Assembly (NCBI RefSeq): GCF_900106035.1
Contig: NZ_FNUC01000004.1
Coordinates: 620,001 to 684,000 of the forward strand
From: Jiangella alba
Lineage (GTDB): Bacteria; Actinomycetota; Actinomycetes; Jiangellales; Jiangellaceae
Direction of reading: 5' to 3'
Length of the DNA stretch: 64,000 nucleotides
The position numbers were made by a program, and so were the translations under genes. How positions within the stretch are numbered: the stretch's first letter is position 1; each line of letters opens with the position of its first letter. Below are positions 17,567-24,921 of this stretch, in pieces. Under the pieces are notes generated by a model, which ran no database searches, was not told the DNA's origin, and worked only from the letters and a program-made list of their open reading frames with translations.

Positions 17567-18984
17567 CCACCCTCGCCGCCGTCGACCTGGGCGCTTCCAG
17601 CGGCCGGGTCATGCTGGCGCGGGTCAGCGCGCAGCGGCTGGACCTCACCGAGGTGCACCGCTTCGGCAACGTCCCGGTGCGGCTGCCCGACGGGCTGCAC
17701 TGGGACGTGCTGCGGCTGTACCGCGACGTGCTGGACGGTCTCGGTCAGGCGGCCCGGGCCATCACCGGCGGCGAGGTGCTCAGCAGCATCGGCATCGACT
17801 CGTGGGCGGTCGACTACGGCCTGCTGGACGGGTCCGGCGCGCTGCTGGGCAACCCGTACCACTACCGCGACGGGCGGACGTCCGGCGCCGCCGCGGAACT
17901 GCACGCCGAGCTGGGCGAACGCGAGCTGTACGACGTCACCGGGCTGCAGTTCCTGCCGTTCAACACGATCTACCAGCTCGCCGTCGACCCCGCCGCCGCG
18001 ACGGCCGCACAGGCCCTGCTCATGCCCGACCTGCTGACGTCCTGGCTGACCGGCGTGCGGGGCACCGAGGTGACCAACGCGTCGACGACCGGGCTGCTGG
18101 ACGTCCGGTCCGGTGAGTGGGCAGCGCCGCTGTTCGACGCGCTCGGGCTGCGGCGCGACCTGTTCGCGCCGCTGCGCCGGCCCGGTGACGTCGTCGGGCC
18201 GCTGCTGCCGGACGTGCTCGACGACACCGGGCTGGACCCATCCGCCGTCGTCACCGCCGTCGGGTCGCACGACACCGCGTCCGCCGTCGTCGGAGTGCCG
18301 GCCGCGGACGAGCGGTTCGCCTACATCTCCTGCGGCACGTGGTCGCTGGTCGGCGTCGAGCTGGACGCGCCGGTGCTGACCGAGGCCGGCCGCGCCGCCA
18401 ACTTCACCAACGAGGGCGGCGTCGACGGCACCGTCCGCTACCTGCGCAACGTCATGGGGCTGTGGCTGCTCAGCGAGTCGATCGCGACGTGGAACCGGGC
18501 CGGCCCGCCCGCCGACCTGCCGGCGCTGCTCGCCGCCGCCGCCGACGTGCCGCCCGGCGGCCCGGTCTTCGACCCCGACGACCCCGTCTTCCTGCCACCG
18601 GGCGACCTGCCGGCCCGCATCGCCGACGTGCTGCGCGCGGGCGGGTCGCGGGTGCCGCAGACCCGTCCTGAGCTGGTCCGCTGCATCCTCGACAGCCTCG
18701 CCGCCGCCTACGCGCGCACCGTCCGCCAGGCCGCCGAGCTGTCCGGCCGCGCCGTCGACGTCGTCCACCTGGTCGGCGGCGGCGCCCGCAACGAACTGCT
18801 GTGCCGCCTGACGGCCGACGCCTGCGGGCTGCCGGTGCTGGCCGGGCCGGTCGAGGCGACCGCGCTGGGCAACGTGCTCGTGCAGGCCCGCGCGCACGGC
18901 GCCGTCGCCGGCGACCTGTGGGCGCTGCGGGAACTGCTGCGGTCCACCCAGGCCGTGCACCGGTACGAGCCCGCTGGCGTGTGA
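17563..18984 (+). CDS. rhaB: Rhamnulokinase
   Basis: A 473-aa FGGY-family kinase that phosphorylates L-rhamnulose. Start MTTLAAVDLGASSGRVM gives the phosphate-binding motif; SIGIDSWAVDYGLLD and GSHDTASAV contain the catalytic Asp regions; ISCGTWSLVG and HLVGGGARNELLC mark the second ATPase-fold half. It overlaps the aldolase gene by 4 nt and ends the rhamnose operon. No rhamnose transporter is encoded nearby. Confidence 0.92.
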   Translation: MTTLAAVDLGASSGRVMLARVSAQRLDLTEVHRFGNVPVRLPDGLHWDVLRLYRDVLDGLGQAARAITGGEVLSSIGIDSWAVDYGLLDGSGALLGNPYHYRDGRTSGAAAELHAELGERELYDVTGLQFLPFNTIYQLAVDPAAATAAQALLMPDLLTSWLTGVRGTEVTNASTTGLLDVRSGEWAAPLFDALGLRRDLFAPLRRPGDVVGPLLPDVLDDTGLDPSAVVTAVGSHDTASAVVGVPAADERFAYISCGTWSLVGVELDAPVLTEAGRAANFTNEGGVDGTVRYLRNVMGLWLLSESIATWNRAGPPADLPALLAAAADVPPGGPVFDPDDPVFLPPGDLPARIADVLRAGGSRVPQTRPELVRCILDSLAAAYARTVRQAAELSGRAVDVVHLVGGGARNELLCRLTADACGLPVLAGPVEATALGNVLVQARAHGAVAGDLWALRELLRSTQAVHRYEPAGV

Positions 18985-19051
18985 TCGTCCCGGCCGTCCG
19001 AGACAGCGGTGGTGGACCTGGAGCCGGCGACCGCCCGTTAGGCTTCGGCCC

Positions 19052-20407
19052 GTGATCCGCCCCAGCACCGCCACCGACCTCGCCCGTCTCGTCGCCGAAG
19101 AGCAGGCCGGCAGCCGGCTGCCGTCCGTCGCCGTCGGCATCGTGCGCGACGGCGAGCTCGTCTGGTCCGCCGCGCGCGGCAGCATCGACGGGCGCGAGGG
19201 TGGCCGCGACGCCGACGAGCACACCCAGTACCGCATGGGCTCGATCACCAAGACGTTCGTCGCGGTGGCCGTCATGCGGCTGCGCGACGAGGGCCGGCTG
19301 GACCTCACCGACCCGCTCGACAAGCACCTCCCGGACACCACGATCGGCGACGTCACCATCGCCCAGCTGCTGTCGCACGGCGCCGGTGTGCAGGCCGAGA
19401 CCGACGGGCCGTGGTGGGAGCGGACCGAGGGCGGGCCGTGGCGGTCGCTGTCGAGCCAGCTGGGCCGGCGGCACCCGGCCGGGGAACGCTTCCACTACAC
19501 CAACGTCGGGTTCGGCGTGCTCGGCGAGCTGGTCGGCCGGTTGCACGGGCGGTCGTGGTCGAAGGTGATCGCCGAGGAGCTGCTCGAGCCGCTGGGCATG
19601 GACCGCACGACGTCGCGGCCGGTGGCGCCGCACGCGCACGGGCTCGCCGTCCACCCGTTCGCCGACCTCGTCCTGCCCGAGCCCGAGCACGACGGCGGCG
19701 CGATGGCGCCGGCCGGGCAGCTGTGGTCGACGGTGCGCGACCTCGCCCGGTGGGCCGCGTTCCTCGGCGGCCGCACCGACGGCCTGCTCGCCGACGGCAC
19801 GCTGACCGAGATGTTCCGGCCGCTGGTCGTCGTCGACGTGCCGGGCGCGCCGTGGACGGCCGCGCACGGCCTCGGCGTCCAGCTGTGGAACGACGGCGGG
19901 CGCCGGTTCACCGGCCACGGCGGCTCGATGCCGGGCTTCCTCGCCGAAGTGCGGGTCGACGTCGAGACCGGCGACGGCGCCGTCGTGCTCACCAACACCA
20001 CCGCCGGCCTGTCCCGCGACTTCGCGTCCAGGCTGCTCGACGCGTTCGCCGCGGCCGAGCCGCGCACACCGCCGGTCTGGCGCGTCGGCGCGGTGCCGCC
20101 GGAACTGTTCGAGCTGGTCGGCCACTGGTACTGGGGCCCGACGACGTTCGAGTTGCGGGCCGCCGACGACGGCTGGCTGCGGCTCGGCCCGGCCCACGGC
20201 GCCGGCCGTGCGTCGCGCTTCCGTCCCGACGGCGACGGCGGCTGGGTGGGTCTCGACGGCTACTACGCCGGCGAGCCCCTGCGCGTCGTCCGGCACCCCG
20301 ACGGGTCGGTGCGCCACCTCGACCTCGCCTCGTTCGTGTTCACCCGCACCCCGTACGACCCCCGCGCCGACGTCCCCGGCGGCGTCGACGCCACCGGCTG
20401 GCACTGA
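19052..20407 (+). CDS. Serine hydrolase, class C beta-lactamase family
   Basis: A 451-aa penicillin-binding-protein-like hydrolase starting at GTG 19052. The catalytic SxxK is in MGSITKTF (about residue 65), the Tyr motif is YTNVGFGVLG, and a third motif HGGSMPG is present. About 110 C-terminal residues beyond the core form an extra beta domain (WYWGPTTFELRA...), as in D-aminopeptidase-like members. No clear signal peptide. The substrate is unknown; esterase or D-amino-acid peptidase activity is possible. Confidence 0.85.
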   Translation: MIRPSTATDLARLVAEEQAGSRLPSVAVGIVRDGELVWSAARGSIDGREGGRDADEHTQYRMGSITKTFVAVAVMRLRDEGRLDLTDPLDKHLPDTTIGDVTIAQLLSHGAGVQAETDGPWWERTEGGPWRSLSSQLGRRHPAGERFHYTNVGFGVLGELVGRLHGRSWSKVIAEELLEPLGMDRTTSRPVAPHAHGLAVHPFADLVLPEPEHDGGAMAPAGQLWSTVRDLARWAAFLGGRTDGLLADGTLTEMFRPLVVVDVPGAPWTAAHGLGVQLWNDGGRRFTGHGGSMPGFLAEVRVDVETGDGAVVLTNTTAGLSRDFASRLLDAFAAAEPRTPPVWRVGAVPPELFELVGHWYWGPTTFELRAADDGWLRLGPAHGAGRASRFRPDGDGGWVGLDGYYAGEPLRVVRHPDGSVRHLDLASFVFTRTPYDPRADVPGGVDATGWH

Positions 20408-20514
20408 CCGCGTCGTCGCTGGTTGGATCGGGCTCGTGGCGGGAACGGTGACCGACACGACCCGCAGGTCATCCAATCGATTCATCGCTGCGACGCGTAT
20501 ATGAGGATGTGAGG

Positions 20515-21045
20515 GTGTCGGACGAAGCCCTGCTCGCCGGGATGGCCGCCGGCGACGCGGACGCGATGGCCGCGTTCGTCCGGCGCCACCAGGGCCGCGT
20601 CTACGGCCTGGCGTTGTCGGTCGTGGGCGTGCCCGCGATCGCGGAGGAGGTGGCACAGGAGGCGTTCGTCCGGGCGTGGCGGCACGCCGGCAACTACGAC
20701 GCGCGCCGGGCGCAGGCGTCGACGTGGCTGCTGACCATCACCCGCAACGTCGCCATCGACGTCCTGCGGGTGCGGCGGGACGTGGTGGTCGAACCGGCCG
20801 TCGTGGCGGAGATGCTGATCTCCACCACCAACGACAGCGACCGGGTCGCCGACAGCGACCGCATCACCACCGCGCTGCGGGCACTGCCGCACGAGCAGGC
20901 CACGGCCGTCCTGCTGTCAGTACATTTCGGCTTGACCGCGCGGGAGATCAGCGAGCGCCAGCAGATCCCGCTCGGCACGGCCAAGACACGCATCCGGACC
21001 GGACTGGCCCGGCTGCGTGCGATGCTCGAGGTGAGTCATGGTTGA
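20515..21045 (+). CDS. ECF-subfamily RNA polymerase sigma factor
   Basis: A 176-aa sigma factor. Region 2 reads EEVAQEAFVRAWRHAGNYD with ITRNVAIDVLR after it; region 4 reads LTAREISERQQIPLGTAKTRIRTGLARLR. GTG 20515 is preferred because GAGGA lies 7 nt upstream; GTG 20509 is also in frame. The downstream gene overlaps by 8 nt and encodes its likely anti-sigma factor, so activity is probably controlled by that protein. Confidence 0.9.
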   Translation: MSDEALLAGMAAGDADAMAAFVRRHQGRVYGLALSVVGVPAIAEEVAQEAFVRAWRHAGNYDARRAQASTWLLTITRNVAIDVLRVRRDVVVEPAVVAEMLISTTNDSDRVADSDRITTALRALPHEQATAVLLSVHFGLTAREISERQQIPLGTAKTRIRTGLARLRAMLEVSHG

Positions 21046-21871
21046 TCCGACGAGGTGTGGCGAGGTCGCCGACGCCCTGGCCGAGGTGGCCACCGGCGCC
21101 GCCAGCGGCCCGGACCGCGCGCGCGTGCTCGCGCACCTGGCCGACTGCCCCGACTGCCGCCGCGAGCTGGAGGAACTGACCCGGGTCGCCGACGAAGTGC
21201 TGCTGGTCGCGCCCGAGCACGACCCGCCGGCCGGGTTCGAGGGCGCCGTCCTGGCCCGCATCGCGGCGCTGACGGCGGACGAGCCGGACGCGCTGGAGAC
21301 GCCGGCCGAGCCGGAGGCGCCGCCCGCGGCGGAGGCCGCTCCTGCCGCCGCGTCGGAGGCGCCGGCCGAGGTGGCTGAGCCCGACGTCCCGCCCGCGGCC
21401 GAACCGTCCGACGCCGTCGTGACCCCGCTGCGGCCGCGGCGCTGGCGGCGGGTGCTGCCGTACGCCGCCGCGGCGGCCATCGCCGCGCTGGGCGGCGCCG
21501 GCGTCGTCTGGCAGGCGACGTCCGAGGACCGCGACCTCGCCGCCGGGTACCGCGAGACCCTCGACGTCGCGAACGGCCGCTACTTCCACGCGGCCCCGCT
21601 CCTGGACGACGCCGGCGCGCAGGTCGGGCACGTGTTCCTCTACCAGGGCGAGCCGTCGTGGGTGTTCACCGTGCTCGGCGACACCGCGGCGCCCGGAACG
21701 TACGACGTGTCGGTCGTCACCGAGGACGGCGCCCAGACGATCGCCGACTACGAGGTCGGCGCGGCCGGCGGCGGGTCCGGCGGCACGGTCGACACCAACA
21801 TCTACGAGATCCGGCGGGTCGACCTCATCGGCTCCGACGGCGTCACGTACTCCGCCGAACTCTCCGACTAG
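21038..21871 (+). CDS. Putative zinc-finger anti-sigma factor
   Basis: A 277-aa protein. The N-terminal zinc-binding anti-sigma domain has HLADCPDCRREL, preceded by a Cys near residue 7. An Ala/Pro/Glu-rich linker (about residues 85-130) leads to one membrane segment (LPYAAAAAIAALGGAGVVW). An extracytoplasmic domain of about 110 aa follows. The layout fits a membrane anti-sigma that senses an envelope signal and releases the upstream ECF sigma. Its stop overlaps the end of the convergent gene by 4 nt. Confidence 0.87.
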   Translation: MVDPTRCGEVADALAEVATGAASGPDRARVLAHLADCPDCRRELEELTRVADEVLLVAPEHDPPAGFEGAVLARIAALTADEPDALETPAEPEAPPAAEAAPAAASEAPAEVAEPDVPPAAEPSDAVVTPLRPRRWRRVLPYAAAAAIAALGGAGVVWQATSEDRDLAAGYRETLDVANGRYFHAAPLLDDAGAQVGHVFLYQGEPSWVFTVLGDTAAPGTYDVSVVTEDGAQTIADYEVGAAGGGSGGTVDTNIYEIRRVDLIGSDGVTYSAELSD

Positions 21872-22658
21872 AACAGCGGCAGGTGCGCCGACAGGTCGGC
21901 GCGCTGGCCGCTGGCGAGGACGGTGCCCGCGGCGAGCTCGTCGGCCCACGTGACGCGCCCGGCGGCCAGCCGCAGCCAGAGAGCCGGCGTGAGGTCGACG
22001 GTGTTCGGCGGCGTGCCCCGGGTGTGCCGCGGCCCCTCGATGCACTGGACGGCGGCGAACGGCGCGACCCGCACCTCGACGCTGCGGCCCGGCGCACGGT
22101 CGGCCAGCACGTCGAGGAGGGTGCGGACGGCGAGCCTCGTGGTGTCGCGGGGGATGGTGGGCGGGGGACGGACGGGGTGGAGCGGGCGAGGTCGTCGGCG
22201 TGGACGGCGATCTCGACGACGCGGGTCAGCAGGTAGTCGCCCTGCCGGGCCGGGATGCGCCGCGTCGTCAGCACGACGTCGTCGAGCCCCCGCTCGTCGA
22301 CGGTGGCCTGTGCGGCGGCGAACCGCTCGTCGACGGCGGCGAGGATGCGGTCCTTGTCGTGCCCGGCCTCGCGGGCGATGGCCAGCGTGAGGTCGGACAG
22401 TCCGGCGGCCGCCGCCTCGTACGTCGTCAGGTACTCGCTCAGGCTGTGCGCCGCTACCCCGCGCGGCGCCGCAACCGTCGCCGTCACCGCGTCGGCCACC
22501 AGCGCGATGTGCGCCGCGAGGTCGGCGACGGTCCAGCCGGGCAGCACGCTCGGCCCGGCCCAGTGCTCCGGCGGCAGCTCGCCCAGCCAGCCGCGCAGCG
22601 CGTCGTGACCGCTCCGGTACGCCGCCCACGCCGCAGCCGGGTCCATCCGTTTCGCCAC
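21868..22658 (-). pseudogene. Mycothiol-dependent maleylpyruvate isomerase-type gene, frameshifted
   Basis: The N-terminal part (from ATG 22658: AWAAYRSGHDALRGWLGELP, VLPGWTVADLAAHIALV, VEIAVHADDLARSTPSVP) is a DinB-like MDMPI domain. The C-terminal part (TIPRDTTRLAVRTLLDVLAD, WLRLAAGRVTWADEL) is the SCP-2-like domain but lies in another frame. The two join if one base is added to the G5 run at 22163-22167. This is either a real one-base deletion that inactivates the gene or a homopolymer sequencing error. Genes of this type often sit beside purF/purL in actinobacteria. Confidence 0.85.
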
Positions 22659-22760
22659 CCCGGCAGGCTACCCCGATGCGGGTCGGCCGATCGGCCCGAA
22701 CCCGTCGACGACGCAAGGTCAGAAAACGTGGGAGGCGCGGCACCGACGATGCCGATGCCC

Positions 22761-22776
22761 ACTTGTAACATCAAGT
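22761..22776 (+). promoter_or_regulatory. Operator-like palindrome on the gntR start
   Basis: ACTTGTAACATCAAGT: 5-nt arms around a 6-nt spacer, identical in arms and spacing to two sites in the lasso promoter. It contains TAACAT (22766-22771), a plausible -10. The expected transcript would then begin at about the GTG start, giving a leaderless mRNA. Binding by the GntR protein here would be autorepression. Confidence 0.7.
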
Positions 22777-23554
22777 GGTGTCCCAGTCGGCCAGCAGCGG
22801 CTTTCCCTACCGGAGGATCGTGGATGACCTCCGGCGGGAGATTCTCTCCGGTCGCCTGCAGCCCGGTGAGCAACTGCCGTCCGAGAACGACCTGGCCGCC
22901 AAGTACACGACGAGTCGGCCGACCGTGAGGCGTGCGATCGCCGTCCTCCGCGGCGACGGATTGGTCATCACCGAACAAGGGCGAGGCGCGTTCGTCAGAC
23001 GCAAGCCGCACGTACGGTTTCGATTGGAAGGCGCGAACTATCGGCGGCATCGCCGCTCCGGCCTGCCGGGGTTCAACGCCCAAGCCTCCGAGCAAGGACA
23101 AACACCCAGACAACGACTTCTCGAGGTCACCAGCGTCCCGGCCGATGCGGAGATCGCGTTGCGCCTCAATCTCGACTCGGGCGAGCCCGTGGTCGTGCGT
23201 CGCCGGCTCTTCATCGTCGACGACCAACCGATGGCGCTCTGTAACAGCTACTACCCCTCCACCATGGCCGCCGGGACGGCGATCGCCGACATGCGCCTCA
23301 TCAAAGGAGGCGCGCACGCGGTCATCGAGGACCCCGACGGTTCGATCCGGCGCTCGATCGCACGATCGGTCGACGAGTTGGTCGCTCGGATGCCGACGAT
23401 CGCCGAGGTCGACGCTCTGGCGCTGTCGCCGGGCGAGCCGGTTGTGCGCATCGTCCGCACGGTCTTCGACACGACCGACACGCCGGTCGAGGTCCAGGAG
23501 ACCATCGCGGCCGCCGATCGGCATGAGTTCCGATACGAAGTGTCGATGCGATGA
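22775..23554 (+). CDS. GntR-family (HutC/UTRA) transcriptional regulator of the lasso locus
   Basis: A 259-aa regulator. The winged helix is at about residues 12-76 (YRRIVDDLRREILSGRLQPG, LPSENDLAAKYTTSRPTVRR, ITEQGRGAFV). A UTRA ligand domain covers about residues 100-255 (VVRRRLFIVDDQPMALCNSY, VRIVRTVFDTTDTPVE). Two GTG codons (22775, 22778) could start it; no ribosome site is visible, consistent with leaderless translation. It overlaps the next gene by 4 nt. Base composition is less GC-biased than in flanking housekeeping genes. The same palindrome at its own start and at the lasso promoter suggests it controls both. Confidence 0.88.
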   Translation: MVSQSASSGFPYRRIVDDLRREILSGRLQPGEQLPSENDLAAKYTTSRPTVRRAIAVLRGDGLVITEQGRGAFVRRKPHVRFRLEGANYRRHRRSGLPGFNAQASEQGQTPRQRLLEVTSVPADAEIALRLNLDSGEPVVVRRRLFIVDDQPMALCNSYYPSTMAAGTAIADMRLIKGGAHAVIEDPDGSIRRSIARSVDELVARMPTIAEVDALALSPGEPVVRIVRTVFDTTDTPVEVQETIAAADRHEFRYEVSMR

Positions 23555-24573
23555 GCGGAGCCACTCCACCCGCCCGAGTCACGGTCGGCGCGTGCCTGTC
23601 GTTGTCCGGTCGCTACGAACGTTTCGGCCGCCAAGCAGCACAAGCCTTGACCACGATGGCGTCCTTCGACGACCTGGATGTCCGCATCGAGAACGATCAT
23701 AGCGACCCAGCAGCGTTGAGCGTCGGCTTGCGACATCTCGCCGGCCAGTGCGACGTTCTTCTCGGGCCGTACTCGACGCAACTGATGCGAACCGCTGGCC
23801 GCCTTGCTGAGGAAAACGACTTGCTGCTCTGGAACCACGGTGGGTCGGGCGACGACATCGAGGAATCACACCCGGGCCACATCGTTTCGGTGCTCACGCC
23901 GACACGGCTCTACGGCGGCCCATTCCTGCGATGGTTGGCAGGTCACAGGGTCCCGGCTCAGCTCCGGATCGTCACCGGCAGAGGAAGCTTCGCGCGCCAG
24001 GTCGCGGCGGGAGCGCTCGCCGAGGCGCGCAGCCTCGGCATCGACGTGGCGCATGTCGGCGCCGAACAGCTTTCGCCGGACCTCCTGCCGATGCCCTGGG
24101 ACCTCTTCTCGGCTGGCACATTCGAGGCCGACGTAGAGATCGTTCGTCGAGCGCAACGGCTCGGGAATCCTCCCCGCACCATCTGCTCGGTCGCAGCCGG
24201 GGTTCAGGACTTCGTCGACGAGGTCCAGGACGTCCTGAACATTTTCGGCGTCGGACAATGGTTCGCCGGAAGCTCAACGCAGCCCAGCCTCGGCCCATCT
24301 GAGGAGGACTTCGTCACGAGGTACGTGGCGAGGTTCGGGTCGACACCCAGTTACCCAGGCATCCAGGCTGCCGCCGCCGCAGTGCTCTCCGCACATTGCG
24401 TTCGCACGGCTGGCACCTCCGGACGCCGAGCAGTCTGGAACGTCGCCGCTCGCTTGACGGCGTCGACCTTGTTCGGCCGGTTCGCGATCGATTCGACCAC
24501 CGGCAGACAGCTCCAGCATGAGCCCGTGCTCGTCCGCTGGACTCCCACCGGCCAACAGCTGGTGACGGTGTAA
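23551..24573 (+). CDS. Leu/Ile/Val-type substrate-binding-like protein without signal peptide
   Basis: A 340-aa type I periplasmic-binding-protein fold: VTVGACLSLSGRYERFGRQA opens the first lobe. LLGPYSTQLMRTAGRLAEE and LLLWNHGG follow, and GNPPRTICSVAAGVQDFVDE lies in the second lobe. No signal peptide, lipobox or membrane segment is present, and no ABC permease is nearby, so it should be cytosolic. It is translationally coupled (ATGA) to the GntR gene. I infer a ligand-binding partner or co-sensor of that regulator rather than a transporter component. Alternatives are a decayed transport protein or an enzyme-like use of the fold. Confidence 0.75.
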   Translation: MSGATPPARVTVGACLSLSGRYERFGRQAAQALTTMASFDDLDVRIENDHSDPAALSVGLRHLAGQCDVLLGPYSTQLMRTAGRLAEENDLLLWNHGGSGDDIEESHPGHIVSVLTPTRLYGGPFLRWLAGHRVPAQLRIVTGRGSFARQVAAGALAEARSLGIDVAHVGAEQLSPDLLPMPWDLFSAGTFEADVEIVRRAQRLGNPPRTICSVAAGVQDFVDEVQDVLNIFGVGQWFAGSSTQPSLGPSEEDFVTRYVARFGSTPSYPGIQAAAAAVLSAHCVRTAGTSGRRAVWNVAARLTASTLFGRFAIDSTTGRQLQHEPVLVRWTPTGQQLVTV

Positions 24574-24602
24574 CTCCTGCCCCACCCCGATTCACTATCC
24601 GG

Positions 24603-24653
24603 TTGACTTGTATTTCCAAGTTGCCTACTCTGGCCGCACTTGTATTTCCAAGT
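24603..24653 (+). promoter_or_regulatory. Lasso-operon promoter with two operator palindromes
   Basis: TTGACT (24603-24608), a 17-nt spacer and TACTCT (24626-24631) form a good promoter. Identical 16-nt sites ACTTGTATTTCCAAGT lie at 24606-24621 (over the -35 and spacer) and 24638-24653 (at the expected transcription start), 32 nt apart, about three helical turns. The arms match the site on gntR. The placement suggests repression by a GntR dimer pair. Confidence 0.75.
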
Positions 24654-24724
24654 TGGCTGACGCCCGGGCGGCAGCTCAGGTCCCGGCCCAGCCCCACGAG
24701 ATCAGCGGGTGAAGGGAGGTACCC

Positions 24725-24862
24725 ATGGCAGTCCGCGACGACACCAGCCCTGCAACACGCGACGACAGCCCGGACGCGGTGATCGTTCTCGATGATGCGA
24801 CCGTCCTGACGAAGGGCGGGGCGGAGAAGAGCATCGAGGCCAAGCAACGACCGTACGACTGA
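24725..24862 (+). CDS. Lasso peptide precursor, albusnodin-like
   Basis: A 45-aa peptide after a strong ribosome site (AGGGAGG). Residues 1-30 are an acidic leader ending VLTK, with Thr29 at the penultimate position, as in lasso leaders. The deduced core is GGAEKSIEAKQRPYD: Gly1 amine to Glu8 side chain would give an eight-residue ring and a seven-residue tail. Glu8, Lys10, Arg12 and Tyr14 coincide with the albusnodin core (from memory). The usual Tyr-x-x-Pro leader motif is absent. By hand calculation the cyclised monoisotopic mass is about 1629.8 Da, or 1671.8 if acetylated. Cleavage before Gly31 is inferred. Confidence 0.85.
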   Translation: MAVRDDTSPATRDDSPDAVIVLDDATVLTKGGAEKSIEAKQRPYD

Positions 24863-24921
24863 CCTCGTCGGCGGCGGTCACGGCGACCGGTCGTGACCGC
24901 CGCCTCGAAAGGGGCCCGGAA

